A DNA stretch of 64,000 bases from Symsagittifera roscoffensis (GCF_963678635.1 NC_087066.1:61226875-61290874); one strand, 5' to 3'. Positions 20,197 to 36,239 are shown, counted from the stretch's first letter. The notes: generated by a model not told the origin, from the sequence alone. Translations and numbers: made by a program.

Positions 20197-23100
20197 AATT
20201 GACTGACAAAAGTTTCTGCGACAAAGCTTTGTCTCTGATCAGAAAAATTTTTTAAGGAACCTTTTGTGGAAGGGTTATTATGCAATCTACTATCTCTTAT
20301 GTTTGGAATATACTGATGTTTGCAATCTATAATTGCAATCTTCTATCTCTAAAAACAAAACAAGCGACTATATAACAATTAAAACTTGCACCGTGTTGGC
20401 CTGATTGTCATATTTGACTGACAAAAGTTTCTGCGACAAAGCTTTGTCTCTGATCAAAAAATTTTTTAAGGAACATTTTGTGGAAGGGTTATTATGCAAT
20501 CTACTATCTCTTATATTTGCAACATACTTATGTTTGCAATCTATGTTTGCAATCTACTATCTCTAAAAACAAAACAAGCGACTATACAACAACAATTAAA
20601 ACTTGCACCGTGTTGGCCTGAACGTCATAATTGACTGACAAAAGTTTCTGCGACAAAGCTTTGTCTCTGATAAGAAAAATTTTTTGAGGAACATTTTGGG
20701 GAAGGAATATTATGCAATCTACTATCTCTTATATTTGCAACATACTTATGTTTGCAATCTATGTTTGCAATCTACTATCTCTAAAAACAAAACAAGCGAC
20801 TATATAACAATTGAAACTTGCACAGTGTTGGCCTGAACGTCAGAATTGACTGACAAAATTTTCTGCGACAAAGCTTTGTCTCTGATCAGAAAAACTTTTT
20901 AAGGAACATTTTGTTGAAGGGTTATTATGCAATCTACTATTTCCTATGTTTGCAATATATTTACTTTTGCAACCTATGTGTGCAATCTGCTATCTCTAAA
21001 AACAAAACAAGCGACTATATAACAATTAAAACTTGCACTGTGTTGGCCTGAACGTCATTATTGGCTGACAAAAGATTCTGCGACAAAGCTTTGTCTCTGA
21101 TCAGAAAAATTTTTTGAGGAACATTTTGGGGAAGGGTTATTATGCAATCTACTATCTCTTATGTTTGCAATATACTTATGTTTGCAACCTATGTTTGCTA
21201 TCTACTATCTCTAAAAATAAAACAAGCGACTATATAACAATTAAAATTTGCACCGTGTTGGCCTTAACGTCATAATTGACTGACAAAGTTTTCTGCGACA
21301 AAGCTATGTCTCTGATCAGAAAAACTTTTTAAGGAACATTTTGTTGAAGGGTTATTATGCAATCTACTATTTCCTATGTTTGCAATATATTTACTTTTGC
21401 AACCTATGTGTGCAATCTGCTATCTCTAAAAACAAAACAAGCGACTATATAACAATTAAAACTTGCAGCGTGTTGGCCTGAACGTCATAATTGACTGACA
21501 AAAATTTCTGCGACAAATTTTTGTCTCCGATCAGAAAAATTTTTGAGGAACATTTTGTGGAAGGGTTATTATGCAATCTACTATCTCTTATGTCTGCAAT
21601 ATACTTATGTTTGCAACATAAGTTTGATATCTACTATCTCTAAAAACAAAACAAGCGACTATACAACAACAATTAAAACTTGCACCGTGTTGGCCTGAAC
21701 GTCATAATTGACTGACAAAAGTTTCTACGACAAAGTTTTGTCTCTGATCAGAAAAATTTTTGAGGAACATTTTGTGGAAGGGTTATTATGCAATCTACTA
21801 TCTCTTATGTTTGCAATATACTTATGTTTGCAACCTATGTTTGCTATCTACTATCTCTAAAAACAAAACAAGCGACTATATAACAACAATTGAAACTTGC
21901 ACCGTGTTGGCCTGAACGTCATAATTGACTGACAAAAGTTTCTGCGACAAAGCTTTGTCTCTGATCAGAAAAATTTTTTGAGGAACATTTTGGGGAAGGG
22001 TCATTATGCAATCTACTATCTCTTATATTTGAAACATACTTACGTTTGCAATCTATGTTTGCAATCTACTATCTCTAAAAACAAAACAAGCGACTATACA
22101 ACAACAATTAAAACTTGCACCGTGTTGGCCTGAACGTCATAATTGACTGACAAAAGTTTCTACGACAAAGCTTTGTCACTGATCAGAAAAACGTTTGAGG
22201 AACATTTTGTGGAAGGGTTATTATGCAATCTACTATCTCTTATGTTTGCAATATCCTTATGTTTGCAACCTATGTTTGCTATCTACTATCTCTAAAAACA
22301 AAACAAGCGACTATACAACAACAATTAAAACTTGCACCGTGTTGGCCTGAACGTCATAATTGACTGACAAAAGTTTCTGCGACAAAGCTTTGTCTCTGAT
22401 CAGAAAAATTTTTTGAGGAACATTTTGGGGAAGGGTTATTATGCAATCTACTATCTCTTATATTTGCAACATACTTACGTTTGCAATCTATGTTTGCAAT
22501 CTACTATCTCTAAAAACAAAACAAGCGACTATATGACAATTGAAACTTGCACCGTGTTGGCCTGAACGTCATAATTGACTGACAAATTTTCTGCGACAAA
22601 GCTATGTCTCTGATCAGAAAAACTTTTTAAGGAACATTTTGTTGAAGGGTTATTATGCAATCTACTATTTCCTATGTTTGCAATATATTTACTTTTGCAA
22701 CATATGTGTGCAATCTGCTATCTCTAAAAACAAAACAAGCGACTATATAACAATTAAAACTTGCAGCGTGTTGGCCTGAACGTCATAATTGACTGACAAA
22801 AATTTCTGCGACAAAGTTTTGTCTCTGATCAGAAAAATTTTTGAGGAACATTTTGTGGAAGGGTTATTATGCAATCTACTATCTCTTATGTCTGCAACAT
22901 ACTTACGTTTGCAATCTAAGTTTGCAATCTACTATCTCTAAAAACAAAACAAGCGACTATACAACAACAATTAAAACTTGCACCGTGTTGGCCTGAACGT
23001 CATAATTGACTGACAAAGTTTTCTGCGACAAAGCTATGTCTCTGATCAGAAAAACTTTTTAAGGAATATTTTGTTGAAGGGTTATTATGCAATCTACTAT

Positions 23101-25149
23101 TTCCTATGTTTGCAATATATTTACTTTTGCAACCTATGTGTGCAATCTACTATCTCTAAAAACAAAACAAGCGACTATATAACAATTAAAACTTGCAGCG
23201 TGTTGGCCTGAACGTCATAATTGACTGACAAAAATTTCTGCGACAAAGTTTTGTCTCTGATCAGAAAAATTTTTGAGGAACATTTTGTGGAAGGGTTATT
23301 ATGCAATCTACTATCTCTTATGTCTGCAATATACTTATGTTTGCAACATATGTTTGCTATCTACTATCTCTAAAAACAAAACAAGCGACTATACAACAAC
23401 AATTAAAACTTGCACCGTGTTGGCCTGAACGTCATAATTGACTGACAAAAGTTTCTACGACAAAGTTTTGTCTCTGATCAGAAAAACGTTTGAGGAACAT
23501 TTTGTAGAAGGGTTATTATGCAATCTACTATCTCTTATGTTTGCAATATACTTATGTTTGCAACCTATGTTTGCTATTTACTATCTCTAAAAACAAAACA
23601 AGCGACTATACAACAACAATTAAAACTTGCACCGTGTTGGCCTGAACGTCATAATTGACTGACAAAAGTTTCTGCGACAAAGCTTTGTCTCTGATCAGAA
23701 AATTTTTTTGAGGAACATTTTGGGGAAGGGTCATTATGCAATCTACTATCTCTTATATTTGCACCATACTTACGTTTGCAATCTATGTTTGCAATCTACT
23801 ATCTCTAAAAACAAAACAAGCGACTATACAACAACAATTAAGACTTGCACCGTGTTGGCCTGAACGTCATAATTGACTGACAAAAGTTTCTACGACAAAG
23901 CTTTGTCTCTGATCAGAAAAACGTTTGAGGAACATTTTGTGGAAGGGTTATTATGCAATCTACTATCTCTTATGTTTGCAATATCCTTATGTTTGCAACC
24001 TATGTTTGCTATCTACTATCTCTAAAAACAAAACAAGCGACTATACAACAACAATTAAAACTTGCACCGTGTTGGCCTGAACGTCATAATTGACTGACAA
24101 AAGTTTCTGCGACAAAGCTTTGTCTCTGATCAGAAAAATTTTTTGAGGAACATTTTGGGGAAGGGTTATTATGCAATCTACTATCTCTTATATTTGCAAC
24201 ATACTTACGTTTGCAATCTATGTTTGCAATCTACTATCTCTAAAAACAAAACAAGCAACTATATAACAATTGAAACTTGCACAGTGTTGGCCTGAACGTC
24301 AGAATTGACTGACAAAAGTTTCTGCGACAAAGCTTTGTCTCTGATCAGAAATTTTTTTAAGGAACATTTTGTGGAAGGGTTATTATGCAATCTACTATCT
24401 CTTATATTTGCAACATACTTATGTTTGCAATCTATGTTTGCAATCTACTATCTCTAAAAACAAAACAAGCGACTATACAACAACAATTAAAACTTGCACC
24501 GTGTTGGCCTGAACGTCATAATTGACTGACAAAAGTTTCTGCGACAAAGCTTTGTCTCTGATCACAAAAATTTTTTGAGGAACATTTTGGTGAAGGGTTA
24601 TTATGCAATCTACTATCTCTTATATTTGCAACATACTTATGTTTGCAATCTATGTTTGCAATCTACTATCTCTAAAAACAAAACAAGCGACTATATAACA
24701 ATTGAAACTTGCACAGTGTTGGCCTGAACGTCAGAATTGACTGACAAAATTTTCTGCGACAAAGCTTTGTCTCTGATCAGAAAATTTTTTTGAGGAACAT
24801 TTTGTGAAAGGGTTATTATGCAATCTACTATCTCTTATGTTTGCAATATACTTATGTTTGCAACCTATATTTGCTATCTACTATCTCTAAAAATAAAACA
24901 AGCGACTATATAACAATTAAAATTTGCACCGTGTTGGCCATAACGTCATAATTGACTGACAAAGTTTTCTGCGACAAAGCTATGTCTCTGATCAGAAAAA
25001 CTTTTTAAGGAACATTTTGTTGAAGGGTTATTATGCAATCTACTATTTCCTATGTTTGCAATATATTTACATTTGCAACCTATGTGTGCAATCTGCTATC
25101 TCTAAAAACAAAACAAGCGACTATATAACAATTAAAATTTGCACCGTGT

Positions 25150-27370
25150 TGGCCTGAACGTCATAATTGACTGACAAAAATTTCTGCGACAAAGCTTTGT
25201 CTCTGATCAGAAAATTTTTTTAAGGAACATTGTGTGGAAGGGTTATTATGCAATCTACTATCTCTTATGTTTGCAATATACTTATGTTTGCAACCTATGT
25301 TTGCTATCTACTATCTCTAAAAATAAAACAAGCGACTATATAACAATTAAAACTTGCACCGTGTTGGCCAGAACGTCATAATTGACTGACAAAGTTTTCT
25401 GCGACAAAGCTATGTCTCTGATCAGAAAAACTTTTTAGGGAACATTTTGTTGAAGGGTTACTATGCAATCTACTGTTACCTATGTTTGCAATATATTTAC
25501 ATTTGCAACCTATGTGTGCAATCTGCTATCTCTAAAAACAAAACAAGCGACTATATAACAATTAAAATTTGCACCGTGTTGGCCTGAACGTCATAATTGA
25601 CTGACAAAAATTTCTGCGACAAAGCTTTGTCTCTGATCAGAAAATTTTTTTAAGGAACATTGTGTGGAAGGGTTATTATGCAATCTACTATCTCTTATGT
25701 TTGCAATATACTTATGTTTGCAACCTATGTTTGCTATCTACTATCTCTAAAAATAAAACAAGCGACTATATAACAATTAAAACTTGCACCGTGTTGGCCA
25801 GAACGTCATAATTGACTGACAAAGTTTTCTGCGACAAAGCTATGTCTCTGATCAGAAAAACTTTTTAGGGAACATTTTGTTGAAGGGTTACTATGCAATC
25901 TACTGTTACCTATGTTTGCAATATATTTACTTTTGCAACCTAGGTGTGCAATCTGCTATCTCTAAAAACAAAACAAGCGACTATATAACAATTAAAACTT
26001 GCAGCGTGTTGGCCTGAACGTTATAATTGACTGACAAAAATTTCTGCGACAAAGCTTTGTCTCTGATCATAAAATTTTTTTAAGGAACATTGTGTGGAAG
26101 GGTTATTATGCAATCTACTATCTCTTATGTCTGCAATATACTTATGTTTGCAACATATGTTTGCTATCTACTATCTCTAGAAACAAAACAAGCGACTATA
26201 CAACAACAATTAAAACTTGCACCGTGTTGGCCTGAACGTCATAATTGCTTGACAAAAGTTTCTACGACAAAGCTTTGTCTCTGATCAGAAAAATTTTTTG
26301 AGGAACATTTTGTGGAAGGGTTATTATGCAATCTACTATCTCTTATGTTTGCAATCTACTTATGTTTGCAACCTATGTTTGCTATCTACTATCTCTAAAA
26401 ATAAAACAAGCGACTATATAACAATTAAAATTTGCACCGTGTTGGCCATAACGTCATAATTGACTGACAAAGTTTTCTGCGACAAAGCTATGTCTCTGAT
26501 CAGAAAAACTTTTTAAGGAACATTTTGTTGAAGGGTTATTATGCAATCTACTATTTCCTATGTTTGCAATATATTTACATTTGCAACCTATGTGTGCAAT
26601 CTGCTATCTCTAAAAACAAAACAAGCGACTATATAACAATTAAAATTTGCACCGTGTTGGCCTGAACGTCATAATTGACTGACAAAAATTTCTGCGACAA
26701 AGCTTTGTCTCTGATCAGAAAATTTTTTTAAGGAACATTGTGTGGAAGGGTTATTATGCAATCTACTATCTCTTATGTTTGCAATATACTTATGTTTGCA
26801 ACCTATGTTTGCTATCTACTATCTCTAAAAATAAAACAAGCGACTATATAACAATTAAAACTTGCACCGTGTTGGCCAGAACGTCATAATTGACTGACAA
26901 AGTTTTCTGCGACAAAGCTATGTCTCTGATCAGAAAAACTTTTTAGGGAACATTTTGTTGAAGGGTTACTATGCAATCTACTGTTACCTATGTTTGCAAT
27001 ATATTTACTTTTGCAACCTATGTGTGCAATCTGCTATCTCTAAAAACAAAACAAGCGACTATATAACAATTAAAACTTGCAGCGTGTTGGCCTGAACGTT
27101 ATAATTGACTGACAAAAATTTCTGCGACAAAGCTTTGTCTCTGATCATAAAATTTTTTTAAGGAACATTGTGTGGAAGGGTTATTATGCAATCTACTATC
27201 TCTTATGTCTGCAATAGACTTATGTTTGCAACATATGTTTGCTATCTACTATCTCTAGAAACAAAACAAGCGACTATACAACAACAATTAAAACTTGCAC
27301 CGTGTTGGCCTGAACGTCATAATTGCTTGACAAAAGTTTCTACGACAAAGCTTTGTCTCTGATCAGAAAA
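25150..27370. repeat. satellite block with ~432-bp dimer and ~1078-bp pentamer periods
   Basis: The marker GTGTTGGCCAGAACGTC occurs near 25361, 25793 and 26871, at spacings of 432 and 1078 bp. Segments around 26090 and 27168 (again 1078 bp apart) match almost base for base, including a rare GTCTGCAAT.. and GCTTGACAAAAG variant. This shows recent duplication of five-monomer blocks. Confidence 0.9.
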
Positions 27371-30300
27371 ATTTTTTGAGGAACATTTTGTGGAAGGGTT
27401 ATTATGCAATCTACTATCTCTTATGTTTGCAATATACTTATGTTTGCAACCTATGTTTGCTATCTACTATCTCTAAAAATAAAACAAGCGACTATATAAC
27501 AATTAAAATTTGCACCGTGTTGGCCTGAACGTCATAATTGACTGACAAAAATTTCTGCGACAAAGCTTTGTCTCTGATCAGAAATTTTTTTTAAGAAACA
27601 TTTTGTGGAAGGGTTATTATGCAATCTACTATCTCTTATGTCTGCAATATACTTATGTTTGCAACATATGTTTGCTATCTACTATCTCTAGAAACAAAAC
27701 AAGCGACTATACAACAACAATTAAAACTTGCACCGTGTTGGCCTGAACGTCATAATTGACTGACAAAAGTTTCTGCGACAAAGCTTTGTCTCTGATCAGA
27801 AATTTTTTTTAAGAAACATTTTGTGGAAGGGTTATTATGCAATCTACTATCTCTTATATTTGCAACATACTTATTTTGCAATCTATGTTTGCAATCTACT
27901 ATCTCTAGAAACAAAACAAGCGACTATACAACAACAATTAAAACTTGCACCGTGTTGGCCTGAACGTCATAATTGACTGACAAAAGTTTCTGCGACAAAG
28001 CTTTGTCTCTGATCAGAAATTTTTTTTAAGAAACATTTTGTGGAAGGGTTATTATGCAATCTACTATCTCTTATATTTGCAATATACTTATGTTTGCAAC
28101 ATATGTTTGCTATCTACTATCTCTAGAAACAAAACAAGCGACTATACAACAACAATTAAAACTTGCACCGTGTTGGCCTGAACGTCATAATTGACTGACA
28201 AAAGTTTCTGCGACAAAGCTTTGTCTCTGATCAGAAATTTTTTTTAAGAAACATTTTGTGGAAGGGTTATTATGCAATCTACTATCTCTTATATTTGCAA
28301 CATACTTATTTTTTCAATCTATGTTTGCAATCTACTATCTCTAAAAACAAAACAAGCGACTATACAACAACAATTAAAACTTGCACCGTGTTGGCCTGAA
28401 AGTCATAATTGACTGACAAAAGTTTCTGCGACAAAGCTTTGTCTCTGATCAGAAAATTTTTTTGAGGAACATTTTGGGGAAGGGTTATTATGCAATCTAC
28501 TATCTCTTATATTTGCAACATACTTATGTTTGCAATCTGTGTTTGCAATCTACTATCTCTAAAAACAAAACAAGCGACTATATAACAATTGAAACTTGCA
28601 CAGTGTTGGCCTGAACGTCAGAATTGACTGACAAAATTTTCTGCGACAAAGCTTTGTCTCTGATCAGAAAAATTTTTTGAGGAACATTTTGTTGAAGGGT
28701 TATAATGCAATCTACTATTTCTTATGTTTGCAATATACTTACATTTGCAACCTATTTGTGCAATCTGCTATCTCTAAAAACAAAACAAACTACCATATAA
28801 CAATTAAAACTTGCACTGTGTTGGCCTGAACGTCATTATTGACTGACAAAAGATTCTACGACAAAGCTTTGTCTCTGATCAGAAAATTTTTTTGAGGAAC
28901 ATTTTGTGAAAGGGTTATTATGCAATCTACTATCTCTTATGTTTGCAATATACTTATGTTTGCAACCTATGTTTGCTATCTACTATCTCTAAAAATAAAA
29001 CAAGCGACTATATAACAATTAAAACTTGCACCGTGTTGGCCTGAACGTCATAATTGACTGACAAAGTTTTCTGCGACAAAGCTACGTCTCTGATCAGAAA
29101 AACTTTTTAAGGAACATTTTGTTGAAGGGTTTTTATGCAATCTACTATTTCCTATGTTTGCAATATATTTACTTTTGCAACCTATGTGTGCAATCTGCTA
29201 TCTCTAAAAACAAAACAAGCGACTATAAAACAATTAAAACTTGCAGCGTGTTGGCCTGAACGTCATAATTGACTGACAAAAAATTCTGCGACAAAACTTT
29301 GTCTCTGATCAGAAATTTTTTTTAAGGAACACTGTGTGGAAGGGTTATTATGCAATCTACTATCTCTTATGTCTGCAATATACTTATGTTTGCAACATAT
29401 GTTTGCTATCTACTATCTCTAAAAAAAAACAAGCGACTATACAACAACAATTAAAACTTGCACCGTAGTTGGCCTGAACGTCATAATTGACTGACAAAAG
29501 TTTCTACGACAAAGCTTTGTCTCTGATCAGAAAAATTTTTGAGGAACATTTTGTGGAAGGGTTATTATGCAATCTACTATCTCTTATGTTTGCAATATAC
29601 TTATGTTTGCAACCTATGTTTGCTATCTACTATCTCTAAAAATAAAACAAGCGACTATATAACAATTAAAATTTGCACCGTGTTGGCGTGAACGTCATAA
29701 TTGACTGACAAAAATTTCTGCGACAAAGCTTTGTCTCTGATCAGAAAATTTTTTAAAGGAACATTGTGTGGAAGGGTTATTATGCAATCTACTATCTCTT
29801 ATGTCTGCAATATACTTATGTTTGCAACATATGTTTGCTATCTACTATCTCTAAAAACAAAACAAGCGACTATACAACAACAATTAAAACTTGCACCGTG
29901 TTGGCCTGAACGTCATAATTGACTGACAAAAGTTTCTACGACAATGCTTTGTCTCTGATCAGAAAAATTTTTGAGGAACATTTTGTGGAAGGGTTATTAT
30001 GCAATCTACTATCTCTTATGTTTGCAATATACTTATGTTTGCAACCTATGTTTGCTATCTACTATCTCTAAAAATAAAACAAGCGACTATATAACAATTA
30101 AAATTTGCACCGTGTTGGCCTGAACGTCATAATTGACTGACAAAAATTTCTGCGACAAAGCTTTGTCTCTGATCAGAAAATTTTTTAAAGGAACATTGTG
30201 TGGAAGGGTTATTAAGCAATCTACTATCTCTTATGTCTGCAATATACTTATGTTTGCAACATATGTTTGCTATCTACTATCTCTAAAAACAAAACAAGCG

Positions 30301-32999
30301 ACTATACAACAACAATTAAAACTTGCACCGTGTTGGCCTGAACTTCATAATTGACTGACAAAAGTTTCTACGACAATGCTTTGTCTCTGATCAGAAAAAT
30401 TTTTTGAGGAACATTTTGTGGAAGGGTTATTATGCAATCTACTATCTCTTATGTTTGCAATATACTTATGTTTGCAACCTATGTTTGCTATCTACTATCT
30501 CTAAAAATAAAACAAGCGACTATATAACAATTAAAATTTGCACCGTGTTGGCCTGAACGTCATAATTGACTGACAAAAATTTCTGCGACAAAGCTTTGTC
30601 TCTGATCAGAAAATTTTTTTAAGGAACATTGTGTGGAAGGGTTATTATGCAATCTACTATCTCTTATGTCTGCAATATACTTATGTTTGCAACATATGTT
30701 TGCTATCTACTATCTCTAAAAACAAAACAAGCGACTATACAACAACAATTAAAACTTGCACCGTGTTGGCCTGAACGTCATAATTGACTGACAAAAGTTT
30801 CTACGACAAAGCTTTGTCTCTGATCAGAAAAAATTTTTGAGGAACATTTTGTGGAAGGGTTATTATGCAATCTACTATCTCTTATGTTTGCAATATACTT
30901 ATGTTTGCAACCTATGTTTGCTATCTACTATCTCTAAAAATAAAACAAGCGACTATATAACAATTAAAATTTGCACCGTGTTGGCCTGAACGTCATAATT
31001 GACTGACAAAAATTTCTGCGACAAAGCTATGTCTCTGATCAGAAAAACTTTTTAAGGAACATTTTGTTGAAGGGTTATTATGCAATCTACTATTTCCTAT
31101 GTTTGCAATATATTTACATTTGCAACCTATGTGTGCAATCTGCTATCTCTAAAAACAAAACAAGCGACTATATAACAATTAAAATTTGCACCGTGTTGGC
31201 CTGAACGTCATAATTGACTGACAAAAATTTCTGCGACAAAGCTTTGTCTCTGATCAGAAAATTTTTTTAGGGAACATTGTGTGGAAGGGTTATTATGCAA
31301 TCTACTATCTCTTATGTCTGCAATATACTTATGTTTGCAACATATGTTTGCTATCTACTATCTCTAAAAACAAAACAAGCGACTATACAACAACAATTAA
31401 AACTTGCACCGTGTTGGCTTGAACGTCATAATTGACTGACAAAAGTTTCTACGACAAAGCTTTGTCTCTGATCAGAAAAATTTTTTGAGGAACATTTTGT
31501 GGAAGGGTTATTATGCAATCTACTATCTCTTATGTTTGCAATATACTTATGTTTGCAACCTATATTTGCTATCTACTATCTCTAAAAATAAAACAAGCGA
31601 CTATATAACAATTAAAATTTGCACCGTGTTGGCCTTAACGTCATAATTGACTGACAAAGTTTTCTGCGACAAAGCTATGTCTCTGATCAGAAAAACTTTT
31701 TAAGGAACATTTTGTTGGAGGGTTATTATGCAATCTACTATTTCCTATGTTTGCAATATATTTACATTTGCAACCTATGTGTGCAATCTGCTATCTCTAA
31801 AAACAAAACAAGCGACTATATAACAATCAAAACTTGCAGCGTGTTGGCCTGAACGTCATAATTGACTGACAAAAATTTCTGCGACAAAGCTTTGTCTCTG
31901 ATCAGAAAATTTTTTGAGGAACATTTTGTGGAAGGGTTATTATGCAATCTACTATCTCTTATGTTTGCAATATACTTATGTTTGCAACCTATGTTTGCTA
32001 TCTACTATCTCTAAAAATAAAACAAGCGACTATATAACAATTAAAATTTGCACCGTGTTGGCCTTAACGTCATAATTGACTGACAAAGTTTTCTGCGACA
32101 AAGCTATGTCTCTGATCAGAAAAACTTTTTAAGGAACATTTTGTTGAAGGGTTATTATGCAATCTACTATTTCCTATGTTTGCAAGATATTTACATTTGC
32201 AACCTATGTGTGCAATCTGCTATCTCTAAAAACAAAACAAGCGACTATATAACAATCAAAACTTGCAGCGTGTTGGCCTGAACGTCATAATTGACTGACA
32301 AAAATTTCTGCGACAAAGCTTTGTCTCTGATCAGAAAATTTTTTGAGGAACATTTTGTGGAAGGGTTATTATGCAATCTACTATCTCTTATGTTTGCAAT
32401 ATACTTATGTTTGCAACCTATGTTTGCTATCTACTATCTCTAAAAATAAAACAAGCGACTATATAACAATTAAAATTTGCACCGTGTTGGCCTTAACGTC
32501 ATAATTGACTGACAAAGTTTTCTGCGACAAAGCTATGTCTCTGATCAGAAAAACTTCTTAAGGAACATTTTGTTGAAGGGTTATTATGCAATCTACTATT
32601 TCCTATGTTTGCAATATATTTACATTTGCAACCTATGTGTGCAATCTGCTATCTCTAAAAACAAAACAAGCGACTATATAACAATCAAAACTTGCAGCGT
32701 GTTGGCCTGAACGTCATAATTGACTGACAAAAATTTCTGCGACAAAGCTTTGTCTCTGATCAGAAAATTTTTTTCAGGAACATTTTGTGGAAGGGTTATT
32801 ATGCAATCTACTATCTCTTATGTTTGCAATATACTTATGTTTGCAACCTATGTTTGCTATCTACTATCTCTAAAAATAAAACAAGCGACTATATAACAAT
32901 TAAAACTTGCACCGTGTTGGCCTGAACGTCATAATTGACTGACAAAGTTTTCTGCGACAAAACTATGTCTCTGATCAGAAAAACTTTTTAAGGAACATT

Positions 33000-35360
33000 T
33001 TGTTGAAGGGTTATTATGCAATCTACTAATTCCTATGTTTGCAGTATATTTACATTTGCAACCTCTGTGTGCAATCTGCTATCTCTAAAAACAAAACAAG
33101 CGACTATATAACAATTAAAACTTGCAGCGTGTTGGCCTGAACGTCATAATTGACTGACAAAAGTTTCTGCGACAAAACTTTGTCTCTGATCAGAAAAACT
33201 TTTTAAGGAACATTTTGTGGAAGGGTTACTATGCAATCTACTATCTCTTATGTTTGCGATATACTTATGTTTGCAGCCTTTGTTTGCTATCTACTATCTC
33301 TAAAAACAAAACAAGCGACTATATAACAGTTAAAACTTGCACCGTGTTGGCCTGCATGTCATAATTGACTGACAAAAGTTTCTGCGGCAAAGCTTCGTCT
33401 CTGATCAGAAAATTTTTTTAAGGAACATTTTGTGGAAGAGTTATTAAGCAATCTACTATCTCTTATATTTGCAACATATACTTATGTTTGCAATCTATGT
33501 TTGCAATCTACTATCTCTAAAAACAAAACAAGCGACTATATAACAATTAAAACTTGCACCGTGTTGGCCTGAACGTCATAATTGACTGACAAAGTTTTCT
33601 GCGACAAAGCTATGTCTCTGATCAGAAAAACTTTTTAAGGAACATTTTGTGGAAGAGTTATTAAGCAATCTACTATCTCTTATATTTGCAACATATACTT
33701 ATGTTTGCAATCTATGTTTGCAATCTACTATCTCTAAAAACAAAACAAGCGACTATATAACAATCAAAACTTGCAGCGTGTTGGCCTGAACGTCATAATT
33801 GACTGACAAAAGTTTCTGCGACAAAGCTTTGTATCTGATCAGAAAATTTTTTTCAGGAACATTTTGTGGAAGGGTTATTATGCAATCTACTATCTCTTAT
33901 GTTTGCAATATACTTATGTTTGCAACCTATGTTTGCTATCTACTATCTCTAAAAATAAAACAAGCGACTATATAACAATTAAAACTTGCACCGTGTTGGC
34001 CTGAACGTCATAATTGACTGACAAAGTTTTCTGCGACAAAGCTATGTCTCTGATCAGAAAAACTTTTTAAGGAACATTTTGTTGAAGGGTTATTATGCAA
34101 TCTACTAATTCCTATGTTTGCAGTATATTTACATTTGCAACCTCTGTGTGCAATCTGCTATCTCTAAAAACAAAACAAGCGACTATATAACAATTAAAAC
34201 TTGCAGCGTGTTGGCCTGAACGTCATAATTGACTGACAAAAGTTTCTGCGACAAAACTTTGTCTCTGATCAGAAAAACTTTTTAAGGAACATTTTGTGGA
34301 AGGGTTACTATGCAATCTACTATCTCTTATGTTTGCGATATACTTATGTTTGCAGCCTTTGTTTGCTATCTACTATCTCTAAAAACAAAACAAGCGACTA
34401 TATAACAGTTAAAACTTGCACCGTGTTGGCCTGCATGTCATAATTGACTGACAAAAGTTTCTGCGGCAAAGCTTCGACTCTGATCAGAAAATTTTTTTAA
34501 GGAACATTTTGTGGAAGAGTTATTAAGCAATCTACTATCTCTTATATTTGCAACATATACCTATGTTTGCAATCTATGTTTGCAATCTACTATCTCTAAA
34601 AACAAAACAAGCGACTATATAACAATCAAAACTTGCAGCGTGTTGGCCTGAACGTCATAATTGACTGACAAAAGTTTCTGCGACAAAGCTTTGTCTCTGA
34701 TCAGAAAATTTTTTTCAGGAACATTTTGTGGAAGGGTTATTATGCAATCTACTATCTCTTATGTTTGCAATATACTTATGTTTGCAACCTATGTTTGCTA
34801 TCTACTATCTCTAAAAATAAAACAAGCGACTATATAACAATTAAAACTTGCACCGTGTTGGCCTGAACGTCATAATTGACTGACAAAGTTTTCTGCGACA
34901 AAGCTATGTCTCTGATCAGAAAAACTTTTTAAGGAACATTTTGTTGAAGGGTTATTATGCAATCTACTAATTCCTATGTTTGCAGTATATTTACATTTGC
35001 AACCTCTGTGTGCAATCTGCTATCTCTAAAAACAAAACAAGCGACTATATAACAATTAAAACTTGCAGCGTGTTGGCCTGAACGTCATAATTGACTGACA
35101 AAAGTTTCTGCGACAAAACTTTGTCTCTGATCAGAAAAACTTTTTAAGGAACATTTTGTGGAAGGGTTACTATGCAATCTACTATCTCTTATGTTTGCTA
35201 TATACTTATGTTTGCAGCCTTTGTTTGCTATCTACTATCTCTAAAAACAAAACAAGCGACTATATAACAGTTAAAACTTGCACCGTGTTGGCCTGCATGT
35301 CATAATTGACTGACAAAAATTTCTGCGGCAAAGCTTCGTCTCTGATCAGAAAATTTTTTT
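33000..35360. repeat. satellite block with ~1082-bp and ~859-bp repeats
   Basis: The variant TTGGCCTGCATGTCATA occurs near 33348, 34430 and 35289. The spacings of 1082 and 859 bp equal five and four monomers. Other private variants (CTCTGTGTGCAATCTGC, TTTGCAGCCTTTG) repeat with the same spacing. Confidence 0.88.
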
Positions 35361-36239
35361 TCAGGAATATTTTGTGGAAGAATTATTAAGCAATCTACTA
35401 TGTCTTATATTTGCAATATATACTTATGTTTGCAATCTATGTTTGCAATCTACTATCTCTAAAAACAAAACAAGCGACTTTTTAACAATTAAAACTTGTA
35501 CCGTGTTAGCCTGAACGTCATAATTGACTGACAAAACTTTCTGCGACAAAGCTTTGTCTCTGATCAGAAAAACTTTTTCAGGAACATTTTGTGGAAGGGT
35601 TCTTCTGCAATCTACTATCTCTTATATATGCAATATACTTATGTTTGCAATCTATGTTTGCAATCTACTATCTCTAAAAACAAAACAAGCGACTATATAA
35701 CAATTAAAGCTTGCACCGTGTTGGCCTGAACGTCATAATTGACTGACAAAAGTTTCTGCGACAAAACTTTGTCTCTGATCAAAAAAATTTTTTAGGAAAA
35801 TTTTGTGGAAGGGTTACTATGCAATCTACTATCTCTTATGTTTGCAATATACTTATGTTTGCAACCTATGGTTGCTATCTACTATCTCTAAAAACAAAAT
35901 AAGCGACTATATAACAATTAAAACTTGCACCGTGTTGGCCTGAATATCATAATTGACTGACAAAAGATTCTGCGGCAAAGCTTTGTCTCTGATCAGAAAA
36001 AAAATTTAAGAAACATTTTGTGGAAGGGTTATTATGCAATCTACTATCTCTTATATTTGCAATATACTTATGTTTGCAATCAAACTATGTTTGCAATCTA
36101 CTATCTCTAAAAACAAAACAAGCGACTATTTAACAATTAAAACTTGTACCTTGTTGGCCTGAACGTCATAATTGACTGACAAAAGTTTCTGCGGCAAAGC
36201 TTTGTCTCTGATCAGAAAAATTTTGTAAGGAACATTTTG

